Source: a virus
IMG/VR virus record: IMGVR_UViG_3300025326_000005
Coordinates: 1-42,776 of that record
DNA length: 42,776 nt
Reading direction: 5' to 3' (one strand)
Part shown: positions 25,461 through 31,648 of the stretch, in pieces
Position numbering within the stretch: the stretch's first letter is position 1
How the letters are laid out: every line of letters starts with the position of its first letter
Notes under the pieces: generated by a model
Told to the model about the DNA's origin: nothing
The model's input: only the letters and a program-made list of their open reading frames with translations
Database searches by the model: none
Made by a program: the position numbers and the translations under genes

Positions 25461-26477
25461 TTAGATAACAGCACCTTGAATGAATGCCTTAGCACATTCT
25501 TTCTGAATAGGACTAATTAATTCAGAACGTAATCCAGATTCATAATGAAATGTTGCACCACAACCATATGATACTGCTTCACGCGCGAGTCTACGAAATA
25601 CATGAACATCATTAGATCGATTGCCAGGAATATTTATATCGCCAGCACCAAGAGGCTCATTATCCATTACAGGACCATGAGTTCCCGGTGTAGCACCATC
25701 AGGATCTCCATATATTGAAAAGTAAATATATCGTCCTATTAACATAGCCTTCGGAAGATCACGTCTGTTATGAATAGTAGAATAATCCCAAGCAGGAATG
25801 ATAGGAAACTCTCCACCTAATCCTGAACCGCGCGAGATTATTTTAGCATTCACTGGACGATAGAATCTATATGGATCAAATCCATTCTGCTTCCATTCAT
25901 TTCCTAATTCAATTAATTGAGTAGTATCAAATAATGCTGAACAAACATCATTTAAAAATAACTGCTGATCAATATATACTGGTAATTTATATTGAGCATC
26001 AGCTAAAACAACTACCTCTGGAATTTGTCCCTTCGCGTTCAATAACTTCACGAAATCATTTAGTCGACTTAAACTATATGAAGGATTAAAACTAGCAAGA
26101 TTATGACACATCAAAAAGAATCGCGGTCCATCGAATCCCAATTCGCGCATTTCTTCCATTATATCCATCCAATTATCATTCTCTAAATACTTCTTGAATA
26201 GTAAGAATGAAGTATATTGAATTAATTTAGTTCCTTCCCAATCACCAAAACTATTTAATCGAAGAAATTCAGTTCCTCTAACTTCAATTGTATCAGCCGG
26301 TTGAATAATTGGAATACCATTTAACTCTTTTATAAGTCGAATAGGTGATTTACCCTCTCTATATATTTGCCATAAGAAATGAGCATAATCAGTATCTGCA
26401 GGTATATTAGGCGTAGTTCTAGTGATCTGTTTTATAAAAGCATTATCACCGTTAATTAATGCGTCGTAAGTAAGCAT
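25461..26477 (-). CDS. Possible TIM-barrel glycoside hydrolase-like protein
   Basis: A 338-residue product. The repeating alpha/beta pattern and two acidic motifs, ELGNEW (about 191) and VMDNEPLGAG (about 272), are reminiscent of clan A glycosidases, in which Asn-Glu carries the acid/base. ATFHYESGLRSE near the end could be a last barrel strand. It lies between a small helical gene and terminase, an unusual place for a glycosidase; it may be a virion-associated depolymerase or lysis enzyme. No signal peptide. This is a pattern reading and needs structural confirmation. Confidence 0.45.
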   Translation of the reverse strand: MLTYDALINGDNAFIKQITRTTPNIPADTDYAHFLWQIYREGKSPIRLIKELNGIPIIQPADTIEVRGTEFLRLNSFGDWEGTKLIQYTSFLLFKKYLENDNWMDIMEEMRELGFDGPRFFLMCHNLASFNPSYSLSRLNDFVKLLNAKGQIPEVVVLADAQYKLPVYIDQQLFLNDVCSALFDTTQLIELGNEWKQNGFDPYRFYRPVNAKIISRGSGLGGEFPIIPAWDYSTIHNRRDLPKAMLIGRYIYFSIYGDPDGATPGTHGPVMDNEPLGAGDINIPGNRSNDVHVFRRLAREAVSYGCGATFHYESGLRSELISPIQKECAKAFIQGAVI

Positions 26478-26478
26478 A

Positions 26479-26739
26479 TTACTGGATGGGATTAGTCTTT
26501 TTAGTAATGATATTCATTAATGTAACTGTAGCACGCACAACTTCTCGATAAGCCTTTTCAACTTCATCATCATCTAATAAATCCTTATTAAATCCTTTTT
26601 CAAAGGTATTTAATATATCCTTTATTAATACTGAAGCAGCATCTTCTTTTTCCTTACCTTTTCGTCCCTTAACTTTCTCAACGTCTAAAATAACATTTAA
26701 AATATTTGGAATTAAATCAATAGCAATTTTAGCCCACAT
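26479..26739 (-). CDS. Small helical protein, unknown
   Basis: An 86-residue product with an amphipathic N-terminal segment (MWAKIAIDLIPNILNVILDV) and a charged middle rich in Lys, Glu and Asp. It may be membrane-associated, but the N-terminal segment is short for a membrane helix. Stands one base from the putative glycosidase gene. Could be lysis-related, purely from context. Confidence 0.6.
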   Translation of the reverse strand: MWAKIAIDLIPNILNVILDVEKVKGRKGKEKEDAASVLIKDILNTFEKGFNKDLLDDDEVEKAYREVVRATVTLMNIITKKTNPIQ

Positions 26740-26750
26740 GAATTGATCTC

Positions 26751-27254
26751 CTAACCAATGAAATGCTTTAAATACGAAAGTCTTAGCTCTAAAGATCCAG
26801 TAGCAAGACCAGGATTAACCATTGTCCCCCAAGCACCACCATTTATTAACCCTATACTAAATCCTTTTCCAACTTTATCTGGTAATAGAGGAATTTCTAC
26901 GAATGGATTATTGAATATGTAAACTTGTCTTGAGGCTGATCCTAGAAGTGCTATTGCAGTTATAGGAGTAGTTGCTCCATCTAAAAAATAAATTGAGTCG
27001 TCAGATAATAGATCATCTCCAGTATAAAATATTGCAACTTTAGTTAAATCTGTAACATCATATGCTTCGCCGCCAAAATTCATAATAGCAATAGCACTAA
27101 TTAATTCTAAAATATAATTAGGATGAACATCTGGAACTAATTGCAAACCATCTTCTGCACTTAATTGACCAGGATTAGTTCCTACAATAGTTGTAGGAGG
27201 TATAACTATATTGTATTTAATAACTTCACTGCCAAGAAATATACTATTTGCCAT
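26751..27254 (-). CDS. Beta-rich structural protein, unknown
   Basis: A 167-residue product, beta-rich with many Ile, Val, Leu and Gly residues and no charge clusters. It resembles decoration or fibre base proteins in composition. Two bases separate it from the preceding gene. No family recognised. Confidence 0.6.
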   Translation of the reverse strand: MANSIFLGSEVIKYNIVIPPTTIVGTNPGQLSAEDGLQLVPDVHPNYILELISAIAIMNFGGEAYDVTDLTKVAIFYTGDDLLSDDSIYFLDGATTPITAIALLGSASRQVYIFNNPFVEIPLLPDKVGKGFSIGLINGGAWGTMVNPGLATGSLELRLSYLKHFIG

Positions 27255-27256
27255 AG

Positions 27257-27601
27257 TTAGTCTCCACTAAATATTGTAACAGTAATATCACCGCCACCAG
27301 TAATATCAGAATCTATTCTAGCTCTTAAAGCAAAATATTTATTACTAGCATGAATAGCTAATACAGCATCACTATTTACAACTGTAGCATTTATAGATTG
27401 TATAAGTGACCAATCTCCTGCATAATCAGGATCATGAGATTCTTCGATTTGAATACTACCCCCTGTGATAGTTCCTGCGCCAATGATAAAAATTACTAAT
27501 GCTTCGTGTGAATCAGGAACAACAGCTACATTACCATTTCCACTAACAGTGGCTTCATCCTGTAATGTATATTTAACACCTTTTTGTAATGCAACTGCCA
27601 T
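27257..27601 (-). CDS. Small beta-sandwich-like structural protein
   Basis: A 114-residue product with regular beta pattern and a GTITGGSIQIEESHDPDYAGDWSLIQSI middle segment; this 'sum of contributions per data point' pattern is common in phage proteins that resemble small virion beta-sandwich domains. Function unknown. Its ribosome site lies in a 13-base tandem repeat that follows the membrane protein gene. Confidence 0.6.
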   Translation of the reverse strand: MAVALQKGVKYTLQDEATVSGNGNVAVVPDSHEALVIFIIGAGTITGGSIQIEESHDPDYAGDWSLIQSINATVVNSDAVLAIHASNKYFALRARIDSDITGGGDITVTIFSGD

Positions 27602-27609
27602 GATATTAC

Positions 27610-27640
27610 CTTCCTATTAAGGCTTCCTATTAAGGCTTCC
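27610..27640. repeat. 13-base tandem repeat at a stop/ribosome-site junction
   Basis: CTTCCTATTAAGG occurs at 27610-27622 and 27623-27635, plus CTTCC. On the minus strand each unit reads CCTTAATAGGAAG and so carries a stop codon and a purine-rich AGGAAG. The duplication extends the end of the membrane protein gene and doubles the ribosome site of the next gene. Confidence 0.85.
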
Positions 27641-27926
27641 AACAAGCCTGTTTCTGATCTTCATTCTTAGACGCATTAACACATAATTGTCTAGTTAAAA
27701 GATTCTGGACACGCATGTATTCTTCCATATTCTGGTATAAATCTTCTGTTTCATTATGATGAAATATTAGATTCTCTCTAATTCCTGTAACATCTAATTT
27801 CATAATATCTATATTACTAGCTACATTATTAGATAGAATATATGTTAACCATAACGCAATAGCCGCAGTTGGTCCAACAACCCATAATGTTTTAGCCCAC
27901 CAGGGTTGATCTGATAATTTATTCAT
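27630..27926 (-). CDS. Single-pass membrane protein, possible holin or spanin-like
   Basis: A 98-residue product with one clear membrane helix (about residues 12-30, LWVVGPTAAIALWLTYILS) after a short polar N-terminus, and a long charged C-terminal domain with two Cys. This topology fits class III holins, spanins or other lysis accessory proteins. It is next to the small terminase candidate and no endolysin is adjacent. The 5' end overlaps that gene by eight bases. Confidence 0.55.
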   Translation of the reverse strand: MNKLSDQPWWAKTLWVVGPTAAIALWLTYILSNNVASNIDIMKLDVTGIRENLIFHHNETEDLYQNMEEYMRVQNLLTRQLCVNASKNEDQKQACWKP

Positions 27927-28488
27927 TTGCGTTTATCACGTCAAAATCAGATTCCTGTTTTTGCCTTGGTGCAAAAAATACAAAATTAGGACCAATGCGT
28001 GGATTATTATCTTCTGTCTGAGGTTCAATATTCTTTATTATGACAGACATATCTTTAGCTATGCCTGCCGCTTCGGAGGCTTTAGTATTTTCTAATTTGT
28101 CTTGAGTGATTGATTCTAAAGCAGAGAGTAGCTTAGAGGACGCGCGTTTAGTAATTGTTTCTCTGACTTTATCTAGGTGGGTTTTTAATTCTCTGTTTGG
28201 GTTGTTATAGTCAGCTAATGAAGTAGTTCCTTTACCATAAGCATCAGTAGAATCATGACTGACACCAAAATTCTCGGCTAATGATATAGCACTAGTCCTA
28301 CCATTAACAATCTTTTCCTCTCCAATGATTTTACGTAATGAAGTAGGAACATTAACATCTCCATTAGACCGACCGCGCGGATTATGTTGAATTATTTTAG
28401 GATTAGACTGAACTGATTGACATGACTGACCTGAATGACTAGATTGAATAGCCGATTCAAATAATTCGTCTGATACTATTCCTAACAT
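27919..28488 (-). CDS. Probable terminase small subunit
   Basis: A 189-residue product, first gene of the virion arm. Residues about 60-85 (TSAISLAENFGVSHDSTDAYGKG) read as a helix-turn-helix, followed by a helical segment (95-150) suitable for oligomerisation. Small terminases bind the packaging site through an HTH and form rings. The N-terminus is Ser/Gln-rich. No sequence-level match is claimed; position at the head of the packaging operon is the main reason. An HTH regulator is the alternative. Confidence 0.5.
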   Translation of the reverse strand: MLGIVSDELFESAIQSSHSGQSCQSVQSNPKIIQHNPRGRSNGDVNVPTSLRKIIGEEKIVNGRTSAISLAENFGVSHDSTDAYGKGTTSLADYNNPNRELKTHLDKVRETITKRASSKLLSALESITQDKLENTKASEAAGIAKDMSVIIKNIEPQTEDNNPRIGPNFVFFAPRQKQESDFDVINANE

Positions 28489-28573
28489 GATTACTCCTAT
28501 TTATATCAGACCAAATAACCAATCATTTATATATTATAATATTATCTTCAGAGGGTATTATCCCTTGCCTCGG

Positions 28574-28603
28574 AGTATACCACTGACCAGACTGTCAAGT
28601 CAA
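28574..28603 (-). promoter_or_regulatory. Predicted sigma70 promoter for the virion arm
   Basis: On the minus strand TTGACT (28603-28598) and TATACT (28579-28574) are separated by 18 bases, with TGG just before the -10 as an extended -10. Transcription would start near 28567, about 80 bases before the first gene's ATG. Confidence 0.6.
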
Positions 28604-28623
28604 GTGTCTGAAGAATGAATTAT

Positions 28624-28672
28624 ATTATATATTATATAAATATACACTATTATATATTATATAAACATACAC
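28624..28672. repeat. 24-base AT-rich direct repeats (candidate DNA-unwinding element)
   Basis: Two 24-base copies (28624-28647 and 28649-28672) differ at one position. Each has an almost pure A/T body (ATTATATATTATATAAA) ending in a CAC. They lie about 150 bases from the palindrome array. Confidence 0.75.
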
Positions 28673-28687
28673 ACAAACAGACTAGAA

Positions 28688-28799
28688 TATGGGACCCTAT
28701 TTATAAAATAAAATAAAGTAAAGTATAAAATAAAGTATAAAATTACATCCATCCATCGAGGTTGATATTCCCTGCCGGATCTGCCCAGTATGGGACCCT
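28688..28799. repeat. Two copies of TATGGGACCCT, 101 bases apart
   Basis: TATGGGACCCT is at 28688-28698 and 28789-28799. The core GGGACCC is palindromic, and the second copy abuts the start of the palindrome array. A paired protein site is possible. Confidence 0.7.
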
Positions 28800-28820
28800 T
28801 TAACATGTGTATAGGGGTAG

Positions 28821-28977
28821 TTTTGAAATGTCAAAACCTTACTCTTTGAAATGTCAAAACTTTAGAAGGCTAAGATTTTGAATTGTCAAAACTATAATCT
28901 TTGACATGTCAAATTCTATCCTCAGCAGGCTGACAAAAAATGTCAGACAAAAATTGTCACATGACAATAAATGTCAT
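28821..28977. promoter_or_regulatory. Palindromic operator/iteron array (TTTGA..TGTCAAA and TGACA..TGTCA)
   Basis: Four sites with the pattern TTTGAwwTGTCAAA are centred near 28828.5, 28851.5, 28883.5 and 28906.5; their spacing is 23, 32 and 23. They are followed by CTGACAAAAAATGTCAG (centre 28938, again about 32 away), ATTGTCACATGACAAT (28953-28968) and ATGACAATAAATGTCAT (28961-28977), made of the same TGACA/TGTCA half-sites. All sites are dyad-symmetric. Spacings near two and three helical turns suggest cooperative dimers on one DNA face. The array ends about 70 bases before the first plus-strand gene. Confidence 0.85.
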
Positions 28978-29048
28978 CGGAAGGGGCGGTAACTCATTGA
29001 TAGATGATATAAAACTATGGCATAAGACATGCAATAGTAGTCAGTAGC

Positions 29049-29468
29049 ATGGCACTCTCACTAATTAACCTCGAACGCGCATTAAGACAAGGTAAGACGC
29101 CCGAGAGTCTAAAGGCCGAATTCCTTCAGAAGGGCGCACAAAAAGCTGGATACCTTTACATTACCTCGAAAGGTATGAAGGTTGTTATCAAGCTAGATTC
29201 AGGCGGATACAATAACAGTAATCAGAAACGTCCACCTGATTTGACTTCCTACGGATGCAAGACTATCTATCAGACTCTCGCGGGCAAATACATTATTCAA
29301 GAATACGTTACTCCGTTACGGATGCGCGGATCTAATGTCGATAATGTTCCGACCCATCATCCTGCATGGGACATTTTCTGGAAGATTAACAGACATGAAG
29401 CGGGAGATTATCACGCGGCGAATTTCGGTATCGACACTCTCGGCCGTCTAACTTGTTTTGATTGGTAA
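29049..29468 (+). CDS. Minimal kinase-like protein (APH/protein-kinase-like fold)
   Basis: A 139-residue product, first gene of the plus arm. KVVIKLD (44-50) resembles the VAIK beta-3 Lys; IIQEYVTPL (82-90) fits the hinge; GDYHAANFG (119-127) is the GDxHxxN catalytic loop of aminoglycoside-phosphotransferase-like kinases (Asp120 base, Asn125 metal); LTCFDW (134-139) fits the metal-binding Asp segment, at which the protein ends. It lacks the C-lobe helices of normal kinases. It could be a true minimal kinase, a pseudokinase or a domain that needs a partner. The region is richer in G and C than the right arm. No good ribosome site precedes ATG 29049. Confidence 0.6.
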   Translation: MALSLINLERALRQGKTPESLKAEFLQKGAQKAGYLYITSKGMKVVIKLDSGGYNNSNQKRPPDLTSYGCKTIYQTLAGKYIIQEYVTPLRMRGSNVDNVPTHHPAWDIFWKINRHEAGDYHAANFGIDTLGRLTCFDW

Positions 29469-29473
29469 ATATC

Positions 29474-29857
29474 ATGTATATCACTCAAAATCTAGGAAGG
29501 AATGATTGTGTCCTTATCAGTCTTGCAAACTATACAGGTAAGGACTACAATATGATTCTGAAAATTGCGAATGATCTAGGCTTAAAAGAAAGTTACATTA
29601 TTCGATTTGGCATTCCACAAGACTTAACTCCATCGATTATTCGTGTTCTAATAGGCAAGTTACCGCGCGTTTTTACTGTGCTGCCGGAGGTTACATTTAG
29701 CGGTTTAGCTTCGTGGAAGAAACCTCATTCCCATTCCGGTCATATGACTTGTATGGTAGACGGCAACGTATTTGACACCGACGGCGCTATTCGTTCAAGA
29801 GAAGATTATCAGACGTATTACGGTGTAGTTCTCAAGAGAGCATACTATTTAGACTAG
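29474..29857 (+). CDS. C39-like papain-fold protein
   Basis: A 127-residue product. NDCVLISLANYTG supplies the nucleophile candidate Cys12 at the head of a helix and GHMTCMVDGNVFDTDG the His90 and Asp101 candidates, the order of papain-fold (C39/transglutaminase-like) cysteine peptidases. Comparable small proteins occur in many phages, with no proven substrate known to me. I use ATG 29474; a TTG at 29462 is in frame but overlaps the upstream stop. It follows the kinase-like gene by five bases. Confidence 0.68.
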   Translation: MYITQNLGRNDCVLISLANYTGKDYNMILKIANDLGLKESYIIRFGIPQDLTPSIIRVLIGKLPRVFTVLPEVTFSGLASWKKPHSHSGHMTCMVDGNVFDTDGAIRSREDYQTYYGVVLKRAYYLD

Positions 29858-29867
29858 GGAGAATAAA

Positions 29868-30077
29868 ATGAAAGAATGTCCTATCTGCAAGTATTCGTTT
29901 AGCGCGCATCGATCCCATTGCCCAATATGTGGCGCGGCTCATGTAAGTCAAAGGTTCTATATTGACCTTGCATTCCTACCTCGATGCCTTCAAATCGTAT
30001 CAGCCATAAACGCCGAACGTGTCGGTCACTACAGAACGCGCATGTTGAAATTTGATACATGCGATCCCGATCAATAA
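29868..30077 (+). CDS. Small zinc-ribbon protein
   Basis: A 69-residue product with CPIC (4-7) and CPIC (18-21), a classic double-knuckle zinc ribbon, followed by a helical, basic segment. AGGGAG precedes the ATG. Third gene of the early cluster. May bind DNA, RNA or a host protein. Confidence 0.8.
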   Translation: MKECPICKYSFSAHRSHCPICGAAHVSQRFYIDLAFLPRCLQIVSAINAERVGHYRTRMLKFDTCDPDQ

Positions 30078-30085
30078 AACTTGTG

Positions 30086-30117
30086 TCTGTCCTAGAGTGT
30101 CACAATTCTAGGACAGA
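30086..30117. promoter_or_regulatory. Inverted repeat operator upstream of promoter P1
   Basis: CTGTCCTAGA (30087-30096) and TCTAGGACAG (30107-30116) are perfect inverted copies with a ten-base spacer; flanking T/A adds one more pair. Half-sites TGTCCT and AGGACA recur around promoter P2, where their spacing is shorter by ten bases, one turn of the helix. The site ends 32 bases before the -35 box of P1. It could also act as a stem-loop at the end of the upstream transcript, but no T-run follows. Confidence 0.65.
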
Positions 30118-30148
30118 ACAGAATTCTTAGAGATCACGATTTTAGTAG

Positions 30149-30177
30149 TTGACAAGGTAATCCCGACATGCTACAAT
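30149..30177 (+). promoter_or_regulatory. Consensus sigma70 promoter P1
   Basis: TTGACA (30149-30154), 17 bases, TACAAT (30172-30177), with TGC before the -10 as an extended -10. It is followed 40 bases later by GGGAGG and the ATG of the next gene. Predicted start near 30184. Confidence 0.85.
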
Positions 30178-30217
30178 GGTCTTAGATAGGGCAATCAAGC
30201 CCAAGGGAGGTTAGACG

Positions 30218-30616
30218 ATGACTGCTACAGGCCGCACAATCAAGGTTGGTGACGTGACACTACCCGAGCACACGGACACTCTCTCATTCACGGTGCCGCC
30301 AACCGACAAGATCAAGCCTGAACAGGCTACTAGGGCCGGCGAGAAATACGAAAAGACTTTCGTGTTTCCTCAGGTATCTTCGGTAGACGAGGCAGAACTT
30401 GTTGCTCTTGAAAAGGAGTGGACGTTAGTTGAATTCGTGAATGACAAGCTCAAGAATGCCGCGCGTGCAAGTGCATATCAGAATGAGGCTGCATTGTATC
30501 GCGTGACCGAGATTTCTGCGGAGGATATCAAGGATCGTATGGTCCGAGATTTCATTCGTCTTGGTCATAGTGAAGCAGAGGCACGTGCATTGCTCGATTC
30601 TCTCATGACGAAGTAA
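30218..30616 (+). CDS. Unknown protein in its own promoter-terminator unit
   Basis: A 132-residue product, not recognised. The N-terminal half is beta-like and Pro/Thr-rich; residues about 75-130 are helical and charged (NDKLKNAARASAYQNEAALYRV, then DIKDRMVRDFIRLGHSEAEARALLDSLM). GGGAGG is seven bases before the ATG. The codon choice and G+C content look higher than in most of the genome. It sits alone between a consensus promoter and a strong terminator, as transferred accessory ('moron') genes do. A role in host takeover or superinfection control is inferred from layout only. Confidence 0.8.
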   Translation: MTATGRTIKVGDVTLPEHTDTLSFTVPPTDKIKPEQATRAGEKYEKTFVFPQVSSVDEAELVALEKEWTLVEFVNDKLKNAARASAYQNEAALYRVTEISAEDIKDRMVRDFIRLGHSEAEARALLDSLMTK

Positions 30617-30623
30617 GCTCGCC

Positions 30624-30680
30624 ATAGACCGGATATAGTTCAGTATATGAACGTGTCCGGTCTATTCTTTTTTCATTCTT
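30624..30680 (+). terminator. Strong intrinsic terminator
   Basis: ATAGACCGGA (30624-30633) pairs perfectly with TCCGGTCTAT (30656-30665), with an inner GTTCA/TGAAC helix in the loop, followed by TCTTTTTTC and further T-runs. It closes the one-gene unit started by P1. Confidence 0.92.
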
Positions 30681-30886
30681 TTTTCCAGTATTACATAATT
30701 GATTAGGGAGAGAGAGGTAAAGGTATCTCTGTCTCTCTCTCTCTCCTAGACAGGATGGTCGATATCCCACCTGCCAATGTCCTGTTTAGGTGACACTTCT
30801 CGGAGGAGGTTTTCTCTTTTCTTTTTTTTATTTTTTTTTTTTTTTAATAATAATCATAAATTATATAATTACCAACAAGCTATAAC
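30681..30886 (+). promoter_or_regulatory. Non-coding stretch with purine/pyrimidine arms and long T-tracts
   Basis: No convincing gene lies here. GGGAGAGAGAGG (30706-30717) can pair with the CT-rich tract near 30732-30749, and the same CT tract is complementary to the GA-rich leader of the P2 transcript (30935-30966). Between them TGTCCT occurs at 30778, and T-tracts of 8 and 15 bases stand at 30822-30829 and 30831-30845. The T-tracts may be terminator tails, but no good stem precedes them. Confidence 0.5.
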
Positions 30887-30904
30887 TGTCCACTTCTTAG
30901 GACA
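30887..30904. promoter_or_regulatory. Operator half-site pair just upstream of P2
   Basis: TGTCCACTTCTTAGGACA: half-sites TGTCC and AGGACA in a 6-6-6 arrangement. It ends one base before the -35 box of P2, so a bound protein would touch or block RNA polymerase. Confidence 0.65.
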
Positions 30905-30905
30905 C

Positions 30906-30934
30906 TTGACAAGGGCTGCTGGCCGTGCTACAAT
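30906..30934 (+). promoter_or_regulatory. Consensus sigma70 promoter P2
   Basis: TTGACA (30906-30911), 17 bases, TACAAT (30929-30934), with TGC before the -10. The -35 and flank (TTGACAAGG) and the -10 region (TGCTACAAT) are identical to P1, so they probably have a common origin or common selection. It would drive the operon from 31010 onward with a GA-rich leader. Confidence 0.85.
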
Positions 30935-30968
30935 AAGAGAGAGAGAGATAGAGAGAGGTAGAGGGGAG

Positions 30969-30986
30969 TGTCCTGAAAGGAGGACA
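30969..30986. promoter_or_regulatory. Operator half-site pair downstream of P2
   Basis: TGTCCTGAAAGGAGGACA, the same 6-6-6 palindrome as at 30887. Its centre is 82 bases from the upstream site, about eight helical turns, which would allow looping across the promoter. In the RNA it can also form a small hairpin that contains AAGGAGG. Confidence 0.65.
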
Positions 30987-31009
30987 TTATATAATTGGAG
31001 AAATAAAGG

Positions 31010-31243
31010 ATGAGTTTCATTTGTGACATTTGCCATAAACCTACTGAACCGCGTATACCTATGAAACGCGCGGTTATTGAGACTCGAAACAGAATCTATA
31101 CTCAAAAGGATGGTAGACAGACCTATGGAATAGAAACGGTTAGAGAGATTGCTACTTGCCTTGAATGCTGTGTATGGAAACCAGCAAATGAAGAACAGGC
31201 GGATGCTAGATTTATCAGACACCTCTTAATAAGGACTAAATAA
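31010..31243 (+). CDS. Small zinc protein carrying a copy of a helicase motif VI segment
   Basis: A 77-residue product. The N-terminal CDIC and the later CLECC supply a zinc site. The end, WKPANEEQADARFIR, nearly repeats WNPANEEQAEARFIR, motif VI of the SNF2 helicase at 33600-35663. The DNA is 36 of 44 identical between 31175-31218 and 35400-35443, with a 14-base identical run, so this is a true shared segment and not only convergence. First gene after P2; overlaps the next by one base. Function unknown; a helicase-binding decoy or regulator is conceivable. Confidence 0.78.
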   Translation: MSFICDICHKPTEPRIPMKRAVIETRNRIYTQKDGRQTYGIETVREIATCLECCVWKPANEEQADARFIRHLLIRTK

Positions 31244-31542
31244 TGGAATTAACTTCTAGACAAGTCGCAAAGATTCTTGGCGTATCAATATCAACAATTT
31301 CTAAGCTAGTCATAGCAAAGACTTTGCGCGACATCGGCCATACTGCTAACGGTGGTAAAAGACACCAACTTAGGTTTGACTCGAAAGAAATTCGAGAATT
31401 CGCAAAGACATATCAGTCGAGATCAAAGTCATCTCGTATCATTCAATCAAGTAATTCTCCTGTAATGAAGATTGATACGCTGATCAACACTATTCGGAGT
31501 CTTGAAGCAAAGGTCGATAGACTCATTTCTATGTGGAGTTAA
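31243..31542 (+). CDS. Helix-turn-helix DNA-binding protein (MerR/excisionase type)
   Basis: A 99-residue product starting with LTSRQVAKILGVSISTISKLV, a typical helix-turn-helix of the MerR/excisionase class, followed by KTLRDIGHTANGGKRHQLRFDSKEI that resembles the wing. The C-terminus (about 75-97) has heptad spacing for dimerisation. It is the second gene of the P2 operon and a candidate for binding the TGTCCT operators (autoregulation) or the TGTCAAA array. No integrase is present, so excisionase function is unlikely. Confidence 0.85.
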   Translation: MELTSRQVAKILGVSISTISKLVIAKTLRDIGHTANGGKRHQLRFDSKEIREFAKTYQSRSKSSRIIQSSNSPVMKIDTLINTIRSLEAKVDRLISMWS

Positions 31543-31578
31543 TGATAGGTTAGCTAATTGTTCCTACAAAACATTAGC

Positions 31579-31627
31579 ATCATTATTTGAATTTAGCCGT
31601 TTGACAAATAATGATTATTAAAACGGC
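31579..31627 (+). ncRNA. Candidate pseudoknot or switching hairpins
   Basis: ATCATTATTTG (31579-31589) pairs with CAAATAATGAT (31605-31615), 11 perfect pairs. GCCGTTT (31596-31602), inside that loop, pairs with AAACGGC (31621-31627) beyond the stem. The crossing order is that of an H-type pseudoknot, or of two exclusive hairpins. It lies after the HTH gene and 22 bases before a small gene, so it may control translation of that gene. The loop crossing the 11-pair stem is only five bases, which would strain a full pseudoknot. Confidence 0.5.
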
Positions 31628-31648
31628 CATCTAATAATTAAGAATAAA

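Larger units (their letters stand above)
28489..29048. promoter_or_regulatory. Divergent intergenic control region, candidate replication origin
   Basis: This 560-base stretch between the two transcription arms contains no convincing gene. It holds, from left to right, a promoter for the virion arm, an AT-rich zone with 24-base direct repeats, two copies of TATGGGACCCT, A/T runs, and a palindrome array. An AT-rich unwinding zone next to iteron-like repeats is the usual design of a replication origin, and the same sites could instead be repressor operators. I could not find a strong plus-strand promoter just upstream of 29049. Confidence 0.7.

Noticed and set aside
28821-28977. CRISPR array reading of the repeats
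   Set aside because: Repeats are short palindromes with no spacer-sized unique segments and no cas genes nearby.
30750-30788. 12-codon leader peptide starting at the ATG near 30754
   Set aside because: The ribosome site is too close to the ATG and nothing downstream is in position to be controlled by it.
30822-30845. T8 and T15 tracts as an intrinsic terminator
   Set aside because: No convincing stem stands directly before the tract on the plus strand.
30777-31013. 78-codon plus-strand frame across the P2 region
   Set aside because: It reads through T-tracts (poly-Phe), the promoter and GA repeats; composition is not protein-like.
31243-31542. Excisionase of a temperate phage
   Set aside because: No integrase or attachment site is evident, so regulator is the safer call.
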